Positions 1-8,193 of a stretch of DNA of 64,000 nt are shown one piece after another. Source of the stretch: an uncultured Bacteroides sp. (GTDB taxonomy: Bacteria > Bacteroidota > Bacteroidia > Bacteroidales > Bacteroidaceae). The stretch is taken from contig NZ_OY782186.1 of assembly GCF_963677685.1 (NCBI RefSeq), positions 372,001 to 436,000 on the forward strand, in the 5' to 3' direction. Position 1 is the stretch's first letter; every line of letters begins with the position of its first letter. Below the pieces are notes generated by a model. That model ran no database searches. It was not told the origin of the DNA and was given only the letters and a program-made list of their open reading frames with translations. The translations under genes and the position numbers were made by a program.

Positions 1-1206
1 GCCATACGCGTTCGGGTCCTGCTTGCTTCCATAATAGCTTTTTCTGTCAGTATGCTGAAAGGAAGAATAGACGTTTAGCCTACTTTTATTATTCGGTGAA
101 AAGAGGTCAAAACTGATCCCTCCTCCATTAATGTTATGGTCTACTTGCTCGGCGATGTTAGCTTCATGAGCGGGACGATTCAGTCGGTCGCCTCCTCTGC
201 GGAACTCTGTGATCCCGTGATATTCCAGCGTCAGCTTTGAGTAAGTACTTGTTTTGAGAAATGAGCGCATTCCAACGGTTTTGCTGCGCAGCTGAGGCAG
301 CTCGGTATAGCCGTCGCCGTTATGATCATAACCCGAGCGATTGCGGCTCTGTCCATATACATACATGCCCGCTTTGCCGTCTTCAGTTACTAATGATGCG
401 TTTAATGCGGTACTGTTATCAAATGTTCCACCGCTACCAATGGAAGTGATCGAATGAGAAAGCTCTCCTGAGTTGCGTACCGGATCTTTTGTGATAATAT
501 TGACCACTCCGCCAATGGCCGATGAGCCAAAAAGGGCTGAACCTCCTCCTCGTATAACTTCAACACGTTCTATCATGTTAGCCGGGATCTGTTCCAATCC
601 GTATACTCCTGTCAATGCAGAGAAGATAGGGCGTGAATCCATCAGGATCTGAGAATAATGTCCGTCGAGTCCGTTGATACGGACCTGATTGAAACCACAG
701 TTCTGACAGTCGTTCTCTACTCTCACACCCGGTTGAAAGCTCAACCCTTGAGCTAGACACTGCGCATTGGTTGACTCGAACAGCTTCGTATCTAGCACGC
801 TCACTAGAGCAGGAGCCAGACGGCGAATGGTAGCGTTACGGTTGGCTGAAACCACAACCCCCTCCAATGCTACCATGTCCTCTTCAATTTCCATGTTGAG
901 CTCTATGGTTTTTCCTTTTTTTAGCACTACCTTTTTAGCTGTAGATTTATAACCTACTGCACTGGCTTCTACCGTAAAAGTTCCTTCAGGCAGATTCTTG
1001 AGGAAGTAATGTCCCGATTCGTCGGTTACGGTACCTATGGTGGTGCCTTTCAGCGTCACATTGATGAAAGATAAATGTTCTTTCGTGTTCTTATCTATGA
1101 TATGCCCATATATATTGGCATCCGAAGCTTTTAATTCAGGGCTATCCGCCAGTGCCGAAGTAACTGCACATAGCAAGCTCAAAAAAAATATCGTGATCTT
1201 TTTCAT
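1..1206 (-). CDS. TonB-dependent outer-membrane receptor, N-terminal part (cut by window edge)
   Basis: The frame is open from ATG at 1206 to base 1, about 402 residues of a protein that should be 650-800. In order: a signal peptide (MKKITIFFLSLLCAVTSALA), a carboxypeptidase-regulatory-like beta domain (about residues 30-110, with the GTVTDESGHY and LPEGTFTVEASAVGY signatures), then a TonB plug with the RVEVIRGGGSALFG and GGVVNIITKDP motifs and the start of the barrel. A CxxC pair (DCQNCG) sits in the plug before the RINGLDGHYSQ stretch. Receptors of this shape import metal chelates, haem or cobalamin. It lies 165 bp downstream of a His-rich membrane protein on the same strand, and both diverge from a Fur/Zur-type regulator, so a metal such as zinc, iron or haem is the likely cargo. 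Family is sure; substrate is inference. Confidence 0.93.
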   Translation of the reverse strand, partial: MKKITIFFLSLLCAVTSALADSPELKASDANIYGHIIDKNTKEHLSFINVTLKGTTIGTVTDESGHYFLKNLPEGTFTVEASAVGYKSTAKKVVLKKGKTIELNMEIEEDMVALEGVVVSANRNATIRRLAPALVSVLDTKLFESTNAQCLAQGLSFQPGVRVENDCQNCGFNQVRINGLDGHYSQILMDSRPIFSALTGVYGLEQIPANMIERVEVIRGGGSALFGSSAIGGVVNIITKDPVRNSGELSHSITSIGSGGTFDNSTALNASLVTEDGKAGMYVYGQSRNRSGYDHNGDGYTELPQLRSKTVGMRSFLKTSTYSKLTLEYHGITEFRRGGDRLNRPAHEANIAEQVDHNINGGGISFDLFSPNNKSRLNVYSSFQHTDRKSYYGSKQDPNAYG

Positions 1207-1371
1207 TTTGTTTTTATAATTATTTGGAAAAAAAGAAATAGCTGAGCAGAATCCATGAGGAGGATACCGCAAAGTTTGAAGAAGCGCACTTCACCCTTAT
1301 TCGGGATTAAAATCATAATGCCAAACAATGAAAGGGCGAAGAAGAGCAAAAAGCCTCTTCACAACAATATG

Positions 1372-1728
1372 TCAGTTGACCAGTGGGGGAGCGCGGAGAG
1401 AGATTGTCCTGTCTTTGATCTTTTTGATTACTTCAAATTCAGGACGGATTAGTATTTTGATCGGTTTAAGAAAAAACAGTCCGAAAAGTACGATAAACAG
1501 CAGTGAGTGAGCTATCTGTATGTGCGATAGCGAATGGATGAATTGTACATCAGACGCATTTTTGTGATGATGTCCAGGAATTTTGCTGTCCTTATCGAAA
1601 GGGTGAGAGTGTACAATGGTTACTCCGTTGACGACATGTGAGTGGATAAAGACAGATACACTTCCGGCATACCAGATGAACAGTATCGGGAAGAATGTCT
1701 TGAAGAACTTTATACTCTGTCGTCTCAT
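1372..1728 (-). CDS. Small His-rich membrane protein, metal-uptake island
   Basis: This 118-residue protein has an N-terminal hydrophobic stretch (about residues 9-28), a His-rich segment (HSH, VHSHPF, GHHHKN, about residues 29-56) and a second membrane segment (about residues 73-90), followed by a basic tail. The His cluster between two membrane helices suggests binding of a divalent metal on the periplasmic side, but no named family was recognised. It is the first gene of the divergent unit opposite the Fur/Zur-type regulator, and the TonB receptor follows on the same strand. A -7 element at 1868-1875 (minus) is the probable promoter. The start ATG at 1728 is the only reasonable one. Confidence 0.75.
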   Translation of the reverse strand: MRRQSIKFFKTFFPILFIWYAGSVSVFIHSHVVNGVTIVHSHPFDKDSKIPGHHHKNASDVQFIHSLSHIQIAHSLLFIVLFGLFFLKPIKILIRPEFEVIKKIKDRTISLRAPPLVN

Positions 1729-1867
1729 AAGTGAGAATTCGTCATTTAATTATGCTTTTTGAACGGAGTAGCAACTATATAACAGTTGAAACAATGTTGC
1801 AAAGGTAGAGCTTCGGCTGCTAACAACCAAACATAATCTTTCTTTTTTATTAATATTTGTGTCTGTA

Positions 1868-1875
1868 CAAAGATA
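1868..1875 (-). promoter_or_regulatory. Bacteroidales -7 element for the His-rich/TonB receptor unit
   Basis: On the minus strand the bases read TATCTTTG, an exact match to TAnnTTTG. It is 140 nt upstream of the His-rich gene start and 18 nt downstream (in the transcription direction) of the left arm of the inverted repeat at 1893-1907. Confidence 0.6.
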
Positions 1876-1892
1876 AGTAGCAAACGAAACCG

Positions 1893-1953
1893 TACAGCAC
1901 ATAAATCTTATTAATAAAGTTAATACTTAAATAAATAGGATTTATGTGCTGTA
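1893..1953. promoter_or_regulatory. 15-bp inverted repeat, likely operator between divergent metal genes
   Basis: TACAGCACATAAATC at 1893-1907 is repeated exactly in inverted orientation at 1939-1953, with a 31-bp spacer. The arms lie inside the divergent promoter region, one beside each of the two -7 elements. Arm identity and position suggest a binding site for the adjacent Fur/Zur-type regulator on both promoters. A cruciform or transcript hairpin is the alternative. The repeat is seen directly; its function is inferred. Confidence 0.6.
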
Positions 1954-1958
1954 TAAAT

Positions 1959-1966
1959 TACTTTTG
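1959..1966 (+). promoter_or_regulatory. Bacteroidales -7 element for the Fur/Zur-type gene
   Basis: TACTTTTG matches TAnnTTTG. Transcription would begin near 1972, so translation must start at the ATG at 1987 and not at the upstream GTG at 1966. The right arm of the inverted repeat ends 6 bp before it, overlapping the spacer of the promoter, as expected for an autorepressor site. Confidence 0.6.
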
Positions 1967-1986
1967 TGTTTCAATGTGGCTATGTG

Positions 1987-2409
1987 ATGGATGTAATTGA
2001 AATTTTTAAGGAGATAAAATTAAGGAAGACGGCTCCTCGTGTTGCTATCATAACTATACTGAGTAACAGCCTTATGCCGCTTTCCGAGAATGAAATAAAG
2101 GCTGAGATGGGCCCTTTATATGATCGCATTACTTTTTATCGAAGTGTGCAGAGGTTGCTTGAGGTTCAGGCTATCCATCGAATTATTATAGATAATGCCA
2201 CCGTGAAGTATGCGTTTAACAGAAATGTGCTCAGTCAGCTTCCTGCTCACGAGCATGTGCATTTCTACTGTACAAATTGCCAGACCACCATTTGTCTTGA
2301 GCAGTTACCTATTCAGAAATATCAGTTGCCGGAAGGTTTTGTTCAGGAAGAATCTGCAGTGTTGATAAAAGGCCTGTGTGACAAATGCTCTTCAAAGGAT
2401 ACTCTGTAG
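1987..2409 (+). CDS. Fur-family metal-responsive transcriptional regulator (Fur or Zur type)
   Basis: The protein has 140 residues from the ATG at 1987. It has the Fur winged helix (TFYRSVQRLLEV for the usual TVYR-L-L helix), a His-rich metal hinge (HEHVHFYC) and two CxxC pairs (CTNC and CDKC) for structural zinc. It represses metal-uptake genes when loaded with metal. It diverges from the TonB receptor unit, and a 15-bp inverted repeat covers its own promoter, so autoregulation and control of the receptor are likely. Sequence alone does not separate Fur from Zur. The His-rich partner leans towards zinc. It converges on nrdG with a 20-bp gap. Confidence 0.9.
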   Translation: MDVIEIFKEIKLRKTAPRVAIITILSNSLMPLSENEIKAEMGPLYDRITFYRSVQRLLEVQAIHRIIIDNATVKYAFNRNVLSQLPAHEHVHFYCTNCQTTICLEQLPIQKYQLPEGFVQEESAVLIKGLCDKCSSKDTL

Positions 2410-2429
2410 ACCGGTTATTCTATTCCCTT

Positions 2430-2915
2430 CTATTTTCCTCCTGCGCTCCAAAATGTGCTGGTAATGTTGCAGAATTCCTTGTTTGCGCTCACCTTATATA
2501 GTTTTTGATTGGTGGTGGGTGATCTCAGACTTCCCAGATGCTCAATGTAAGGTCCCAGTTTGATGAATTGAAACCAACTAGCATCTATGTTTTCCGGCAA
2601 TTTGCTCTTGCCTGAATACCATCCCACTTTTATGGCTTTTTGTTTTGTTTTTTGTTGACGCAAATACTTAGCCAGCCGTTCCACTTCATGAGGGGCTGCA
2701 TCTCCTCCCATAAAGCAAATGCAGCTGATCTCTCCCTCGTACTCTTCGAGGAAAGCATTCAGTGTTTCCTCGGTAAGTGGTTTGCCAATGTCTTCCATCA
2801 GATAAGCACTGTGGCAACCCGGGCAATGGTTGGGGCAGTTAGAGATGTTGATGGCCAATGTCACTTCATCGGGAATCTCCTGAAAAACAATGTCATAATT
2901 TACATATTTAAGCAT
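2430..2915 (-). CDS. nrdG: Anaerobic ribonucleotide reductase activating enzyme
   Basis: This 161-residue radical-SAM enzyme installs the glycyl radical on NrdD. The iron-sulfur cluster motif CPNHCPGC (Cys27, Cys31, Cys34) is present, followed by an FMGGDA motif for SAM binding, and the length fits NrdG. It starts 6 bp after the nrdD stop, so the two are one operon transcribed leftward under the cobalamin riboswitch at 5219-5380. It converges with the Fur-family gene. Confidence 0.97.
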   Translation of the reverse strand: MLKYVNYDIVFQEIPDEVTLAINISNCPNHCPGCHSAYLMEDIGKPLTEETLNAFLEEYEGEISCICFMGGDAAPHEVERLAKYLRQQKTKQKAIKVGWYSGKSKLPENIDASWFQFIKLGPYIEHLGSLRSPTTNQKLYKVSANKEFCNITSTFWSAGGK

Positions 2916-2921
2916 AACCGA

Positions 2922-5027
2922 TTATTTAATTTCATTTCCTGCGTTTTCGTAAAACCTCTTGGCTGCCTCTTTCTGCCTGTTCATTGAGAAATTGCTCACC
3001 CGTTTCAGGTAACCTATGATGCGGGTGAGATAGTCCACATTTTTGCTGTGACATGCGGGGCATTCTTTCAAATAACGTTTGTCTATGTGGCCGCATTCAT
3101 TGCATACGGTGTTGGGAACGTTGAATGTGAAATAGTTGGCTCCCTCTTTGGCGGCTATTCGGAGTAGCTGGCGATATTGCGGCTCACTCAGATGTTCGGC
3201 CAGATTCATGTGTAGGGCAGAACCTCCTGTGAGGTGTTCTATATAATCCTTTCCGTGTAGGCGGAACTTATCGATGATGTTTAGTGACTCGTCTTCTACG
3301 GCATAAAAGTAACTATTGTAGCATTCACGAGGCACAAAGTAATTGTCTTCCTTGTCCCATTTGGCATGTTTCACGCCAACGTTCTCTGCCGGAATCATTT
3401 CGCAGTTAAACAGTGTGTCTTTGGTGCGGTATTTTTTGTTGCATGCTTCGATTACTCCTAATACATCCTGTACGAACTTCTTATAATCAGGGTTGTCGTT
3501 AATTGTTAGCCCCAGGAACTCTGCGGCTTCGACCAAGCCATTGACCCCGATGGTGAGGTATTGACGGCTCATGTTGATGTACCCTGCGTCGAATAGAGGG
3601 AGCATGCCTTTTTGTTGCAACTGTTTCAGGTTTTCGTTGTAGGCCAGCTGTACCCGGTGCACGAGGTCGGTTACGTCTTGCAGATGGTCTAAGAAAGGAA
3701 TGTTCTGTTTGAAGGCATACTGAATGCATCGGTTGAGGTTGATGGTAAGCACGCTCTTTGAACCCGTAGACACACCTCCGGCTCCAAGGGTATAGCTGAA
3801 TCCGTTGTCTTGAATCTCATTTCTGAGTCGGCAGCAACTGCTCAATGAATCGGCATTGTCGCTCATGTAAGTAAAGAACGAATGTCCCTGAGCATACATT
3901 TCTGCGGTGAAGTCGCCATATTCTTTATCTTGCACATCGCCATCCTTGGTGAGTAGCGCCATTGTTTCAACAGGAAATGTGAGCACCGTCTTTGTTCTTT
4001 CGACGTTAAACCATTTCATGAAGCGTTTTTGCAGCCAGCTGAGCGAATCCCAATGAGGTTGGCTTCCGTCAGGAAAGAAGAAATTGCCGAATAGACTTTC
4101 AAAGTAAAAGCGATCGTAGTAAGCAACGTTCCAGAATACGGCCTGAAAGTTACGGGCTCCCGTGGGCTGATTAATGGAATAGACTATTTGTTCGAAACAG
4201 TCCGTTATCACCTTGTCCAGTGTGCGTCTTTTTAATGATAGATCAACGACAGTGTGTGTTTGTTTGTAATACTCCTTTCCATACTCTAATTGGATGAAAT
4301 AATTGAGGTACATTAAAAATTCAGGAGTAGCGCAGGCTCCGCTTAGCATGCTTGATATCATAAAGACCATATTGACGAAGCCACCGCAGAAAGATTTCAG
4401 GTTAGTGGGCTTCAGAGAGTTGCCGCCAATAGAGATGGTGCCACTTATCAGCCATGGATACATGGTAACGCTGGCGCAGTAGTTGGCTAGGCTCGTTTCG
4501 TCATTTTTGTAGATGAAATGGTTGTTGAGGAGTTCCAGATATTTGTCGGCTACCTCTTTGCCATACATCTCTTTGATTCTGTCGCATAAGATTTTTCGGT
4601 TCAGCCGTATGAAGTTCGATTTGGGTAATTCGCCAATCAGTGTAGCTATGTTTTTGTTTTCCACATTAGCGTTGGCATCATATTTGCTTCCAGTGGCTGG
4701 ATTTTCGGCTTCGCAATAGTCTATCAGGAATTTCAGTTTGTCTCTTATTTCACGGTCTTCCAAGTGTTTTTGTCTGTAGAGCATGAATGATTTGGCCTCC
4801 TTGAAATGCTTCTCTGCCATCAAGGCAATCTCCACCTGATTCTGGATATCCTCCACACTCATAAGGTCGATTATCTTGAGATGAGAAACAATGTTGTCTA
4901 AGATTGTATCTGTTGCCGTTTCGCTTACGGACTTAAAAGCCTTGCGGATGGCGCTTCGTATCTTTCCGATAGAGAAAATTTCCTTTGTTCCATCTCTTTT
5001 TGTTATACAAATATCCCTGTTTTTCAT
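2922..5027 (-). CDS. nrdD: Class III (anaerobic) ribonucleoside-triphosphate reductase
   Basis: This 701-residue enzyme reduces ribonucleotides to deoxyribonucleotides without oxygen or B12. It has an N-terminal ATP cone (about residues 5-95, TKRDGTKEIFS), the central barrel, a zinc site near the C-terminus (CNECG and CPAC) and the glycyl-radical loop RIIGYLKRVS with Gly672. The nrdG activase follows at once. The 190-nt leader plus upstream cobalamin aptamer implies that expression falls when B12 is plentiful, as expected if the cell also carries a B12-dependent reductase elsewhere (inference). Confidence 0.97.
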   Translation of the reverse strand: MKNRDICITKRDGTKEIFSIGKIRSAIRKAFKSVSETATDTILDNIVSHLKIIDLMSVEDIQNQVEIALMAEKHFKEAKSFMLYRQKHLEDREIRDKLKFLIDYCEAENPATGSKYDANANVENKNIATLIGELPKSNFIRLNRKILCDRIKEMYGKEVADKYLELLNNHFIYKNDETSLANYCASVTMYPWLISGTISIGGNSLKPTNLKSFCGGFVNMVFMISSMLSGACATPEFLMYLNYFIQLEYGKEYYKQTHTVVDLSLKRRTLDKVITDCFEQIVYSINQPTGARNFQAVFWNVAYYDRFYFESLFGNFFFPDGSQPHWDSLSWLQKRFMKWFNVERTKTVLTFPVETMALLTKDGDVQDKEYGDFTAEMYAQGHSFFTYMSDNADSLSSCCRLRNEIQDNGFSYTLGAGGVSTGSKSVLTINLNRCIQYAFKQNIPFLDHLQDVTDLVHRVQLAYNENLKQLQQKGMLPLFDAGYINMSRQYLTIGVNGLVEAAEFLGLTINDNPDYKKFVQDVLGVIEACNKKYRTKDTLFNCEMIPAENVGVKHAKWDKEDNYFVPRECYNSYFYAVEDESLNIIDKFRLHGKDYIEHLTGGSALHMNLAEHLSEPQYRQLLRIAAKEGANYFTFNVPNTVCNECGHIDKRYLKECPACHSKNVDYLTRIIGYLKRVSNFSMNRQKEAAKRFYENAGNEIK

Positions 5028-5218
5028 GACTATAAGTTATTTATAAATGTTCACTACATATTACTATCAGTGTACAAAAAAGATAGACTTTGTGGGATAC
5101 GGAAAACTGAATATTCAAATATAGCAAATGAAATAAGTATACAATAAATCTCTTTTGCTTTATTCTATAGACTCCGTTGCTCTAACTCCCGAAAGCGGTC
5201 TTATGTACATTTTGTTTT

Positions 5219-5380
5219 GGCAGGTCTTCTGACTTATCTCTTTCTTAAAGCGCCTTCCCACAAATGATTGCAGTGACATTATGCTTTAAGTATTATGAGA
5301 ATTACAGCAGCGGGTACTGTTATCGAATTACACGATATTCCCTTTTTAAACGAGCTGATAATAGCTCGTACCAAGACCTC
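5219..5380 (-). ncRNA. Cobalamin riboswitch upstream of nrdDG
   Basis: Read on the minus strand, the segment shows the conserved parts of the adenosylcobalamin aptamer in order: a 5' P1 strand AGGTCTT, a GGGAA block, the run CAGTACCCGCTGCTGTAA, a GTCACTG core, GGGAAGGCGC, and the terminal B12 box AAGTCAGAAGACCTGCC. The AGGTCTT strand pairs with AAGACCT in the B12 box, closing P1. It lies on the nrdD strand about 190 nt before the start. In known cases ligand binding lowers expression of B12-independent isozymes. Confidence 0.93.
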
Positions 5381-5381
5381 A

Positions 5382-5389
5382 CAAAGATA
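5382..5389 (-). promoter_or_regulatory. -7 element driving riboswitch-nrdDG
   Basis: The minus-strand bases read TATCTTTG, an exact TAnnTTTG. The predicted transcript start falls at about 5375, the first bases of the riboswitch P1 stem, which is the expected geometry. Confidence 0.65.
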
Positions 5390-5394
5390 TAATT

Positions 5395-5898
5395 TATTTT
5401 ATAAATTGATTCTTTGTGTTTCTAAAACTTTTCTTTTTATGGAAACTTTTTATATTGATATTGCTATAAAGTTATCCGGAATAGTCTGCTAGAAGGCTTT
5501 TGGTAAAGTTTGTATATCTGATGAAATATTGTTTCAAAATGCGTAGAACTATTTCCTTGTTAGTAGCATGAGTTTGCATGTGAGCTATTACTTATTTTTT
5601 ATTTCATTAAAAGGGCGATGTACGTTTGTAGACCAGAGCTTCTAAAGTTTGATTCTTTTTTAAGTTATGCTATCTACTTGGTTAGAATTTAGTCGTAAAT
5701 GTTCTTCGGCTTTTATTTGCAAAGTAAATCCATAAAGTTTCTAATTGTCTGATTTATAGCTGATTGTTCTTTTTACATTTTCCATCTTATTGGTTATATT
5801 AAGTGAATCTTGTACCACAAAAATAGAGAATCGCTCAACATAATGCCCTACTGGAATGTTAATTATTCATTGATTTTATATGCTAAACAACAATACAC
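5395..5898. other. Gene-free spacer upstream of ovoA
   Basis: About 500 bp of AT-rich sequence without a convincing reading frame, RNA gene or repeat. No exact TAnnTTTG was seen close to the ovoA start, so its promoter remains unplaced. Confidence 0.5.
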
Positions 5899-8007
5899 AT
5901 GCAGAATTTGAAAACTAAAACCGTTAACTTGAACGAGGGAATCTCTGAGAGTAAGAAGATAGAAATCCGTGATTATTTTTTAAAAACATGGGAAGTGGAT
6001 GAGAAAATGTATACACAGCTCGTCGATGATACTGCTTTTAATCTGCGAGGAGACCCGTTGCGCCATGTCATTTTGTTTTATCTGGGGCACACGGCGGTTT
6101 TCTTTATCAACAAGTTGTTACTGGCTAAAATTATAGATACTAGGGTGAATCCTGTCTTTGAATCGATTTTTGCTATCGGGGTGGATGAAATGAGTTGGGA
6201 TGACTTGGATGACAGGCATTATGACTGGCCTTCTGTTTCGGCCGTTCGCCTGTACCGTGAGGAGGTGAAGAAAACCATTCTGGAGGTGATTGACCGCACG
6301 CCGCTGAACCTTCCCGTGGATTGGGAAAATCCTTTTTGGATTATTTTGATGGGCATTGAGCATGAACGCATTCATTTGGAAACTTCGTCGGTATTGATAC
6401 GTCAATTGCCTATTGATAAGGTGGTTGGCGGACGCTTTGGCCAAGTCTGTGAGGAGCGGGGAGATGCTCCTGTCAATGCCTTTCTGCCAGTACCCGGCGC
6501 TGAGATGAAACTGGGAAAGCCGATGGATCATCCGTTTTACGGGTGGGACAACGAATATGGAAGTCGGGTGGAGCAGGTAGAGGATTTTCGAGCTACGCAA
6601 ATGTTGGTGTCTAATGGTGAGTACCTTCGGTTTGTTGAAGACGGCGGTTATGATGTGGAGGATTACTGGACGGAGGAGGGCTGGAACTGGCGAAGTTTCA
6701 GGCAGAGTCAGATGCCGTTGTTTTGGCGGAAGAGTGAACATGGGTATGTTTTGAGATTGGTGGCGGAAGAGATTCCGATGCCGTGGAGTTGGCCGGTGGA
6801 GGTGAATTATCTGGAGGCCAAGGCTTACTGCAATTGGCTGTCGGCAAGGGAGGGTAATACTTATCGTTTGCCCACCGAGGCTGAGTGGTATCGCTTGGCA
6901 GAGCATTGCAACATCTCCGATGCGGAGGGATGGAACGCTGTGCCGGGAAACATCAATCTGGAAGAGTATGCCTCGCCTTGTCCTGTGGATAAATTTAAGC
7001 AAGGCGATTTCTACGATGTGTCGGGGAATGTGTGGCAGTGGACGGAGACTCCGATCACGGGCTTTGCCGGATTTCGTGTACATCCCTTGTACGACGATTT
7101 CTCCACGCCTACTTTCGATGGAAAACATAACCTGATAAAGGGTGGTTCGTGGATCTCTACCGGAAACGAAGCGACGCTCCATGCCCGCTATGCGTTCCGT
7201 CGGCATTTCTACCAACATGCAGGTTTCCGTGTGGTGGAGTCGGAACGTCCGCTCGTAATAGAGAACGATGAATATGAAATGGATCCGGAGGTGGCTAACT
7301 CGTGTGAGAATAACTGGGGGGATCTTTTTGGTGCGAAGTCGAACTTCCATAATGATCTTGCTGCTCTTGCTTTGGCTGCCGTGAAAGATCGTGAAGTGAC
7401 GGAGGTGCTCGATCTGAACGCCGATACCGGTCGCCTGGCTTTTGAGCTGGCGCCCTACTTTAGTCACATCACCGCCCTCGACTTTTCTGCACGCTTCATC
7501 CGCATGCCTATTCAATTGCAGGAAAAAGGCTTCGTGCGCTACATCGTGAAAGAGGAAGATGAACTGGTGCTCTATCGGGAATTGCTCCTTGCCGAAACAG
7601 GTCTAGCAGCAGGCAAAGAGCCTATTCTCTTCATGCAGGAGAACGCCAATAACATAAAGCCGATTTATACCGGTTACGATTTGATTATTGTGCCCAACTT
7701 ATTGGAGGAGTTGATAAACCCCATTGCCTTTTTGGAGCACATACACGAGCGACTGAATGAGGGTGGAACGCTGATTCTTGCCTCTACCTACGACTGGGAA
7801 ACGAATGCGATTGCTAAAGAGCACCGTCCAGGAGGCTTCAAACGAGATGGGGAACCGGTTACTTCATTGGAGGGCATCCAAGCCATCTTGGAGCACCATT
7901 TTGTCTTGGAAAAGCTTCCGGTGGACTTGACTTGTACGCTCCGGAAGAGCGCACGTTGCTCTGAAGTACGACTTTCTGAGGTTACTGTTTGGAGAAAGAA
8001 ATCTTAG
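5899..8007 (+). CDS. ovoA: 5-histidylcysteine sulfoxide synthase / 4-mercaptohistidine N-methyltransferase (OvoA)
   Basis: This 702-residue, three-domain protein matches OvoA of ovothiol A synthesis. A DinB-like iron domain (about residues 20-190) carries the three likely iron ligands His64 (GHTAVF), His155 and His159 (HERIHLE). A formylglycine-generating-enzyme-like domain (about 200-440) has YRLPTEAEW, SGNVWQWTET and GFRV motifs. A C-terminal SAM methyltransferase domain starts near LDLNADTGRLAF. The enzyme joins cysteine to histidine using O2 and then methylates the imidazole. EgtB is a relative but lacks the fused methyltransferase. It stands alone, ending in a strong bidirectional terminator. 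Confidence 0.92.
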   Translation: MQNLKTKTVNLNEGISESKKIEIRDYFLKTWEVDEKMYTQLVDDTAFNLRGDPLRHVILFYLGHTAVFFINKLLLAKIIDTRVNPVFESIFAIGVDEMSWDDLDDRHYDWPSVSAVRLYREEVKKTILEVIDRTPLNLPVDWENPFWIILMGIEHERIHLETSSVLIRQLPIDKVVGGRFGQVCEERGDAPVNAFLPVPGAEMKLGKPMDHPFYGWDNEYGSRVEQVEDFRATQMLVSNGEYLRFVEDGGYDVEDYWTEEGWNWRSFRQSQMPLFWRKSEHGYVLRLVAEEIPMPWSWPVEVNYLEAKAYCNWLSAREGNTYRLPTEAEWYRLAEHCNISDAEGWNAVPGNINLEEYASPCPVDKFKQGDFYDVSGNVWQWTETPITGFAGFRVHPLYDDFSTPTFDGKHNLIKGGSWISTGNEATLHARYAFRRHFYQHAGFRVVESERPLVIENDEYEMDPEVANSCENNWGDLFGAKSNFHNDLAALALAAVKDREVTEVLDLNADTGRLAFELAPYFSHITALDFSARFIRMPIQLQEKGFVRYIVKEEDELVLYRELLLAETGLAAGKEPILFMQENANNIKPIYTGYDLIIVPNLLEELINPIAFLEHIHERLNEGGTLILASTYDWETNAIAKEHRPGGFKRDGEPVTSLEGIQAILEHHFVLEKLPVDLTCTLRKSARCSEVRLSEVTVWRKKS

Positions 8008-8047
8008 TGTGGGGGTGAGCTTGGCTCTTTATCTTAGAACACATCGA

Positions 8048-8106
8048 TTTCCGCCGTTAAGCTTGAAAGGGATTGCTCCTTAAGCTCAACGGCGGAAACT
8101 TTTTAC
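8048..8106. terminator. Bidirectional terminator, ovoA / aldo-keto reductase
   Basis: TTTCCGCCGTT at 8048-8058 pairs with AACGGCGGAAA at 8088-8098, extended inward by AAGCTT/TAAGCT, and a T run follows. It sits between convergent genes, with A residues on the other side allowing use from the minus strand too. Confidence 0.7.
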
Positions 8107-8193
8107 ACATCCCCGATTTTCCAAAGATGTGTTGTCAGACTAATGCGTAAGCGAGATCTGCCCGATGTGCAATAATCAGTTAATTACATTCAC

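Noticed and set aside
1966..1986. GTG at 1966 as start of the Fur-family gene
   Set aside because: It is the last base of the -7 element, upstream of the likely transcript start; the ATG at 1987 fits the family N-terminus.
5395..5898. Possible tRNA or small RNA in the long spacer before ovoA
   Set aside because: No clover-leaf pairing, acceptor end or conserved aptamer pattern was seen.
6118..7515. Long open frame (465 codons) on the minus strand opposite ovoA
   Set aside because: It is rich in Arg, His and Ile in a way typical of antisense to a GC-biased coding frame, shows no domain, and the plus-strand ovoA reading is certain.
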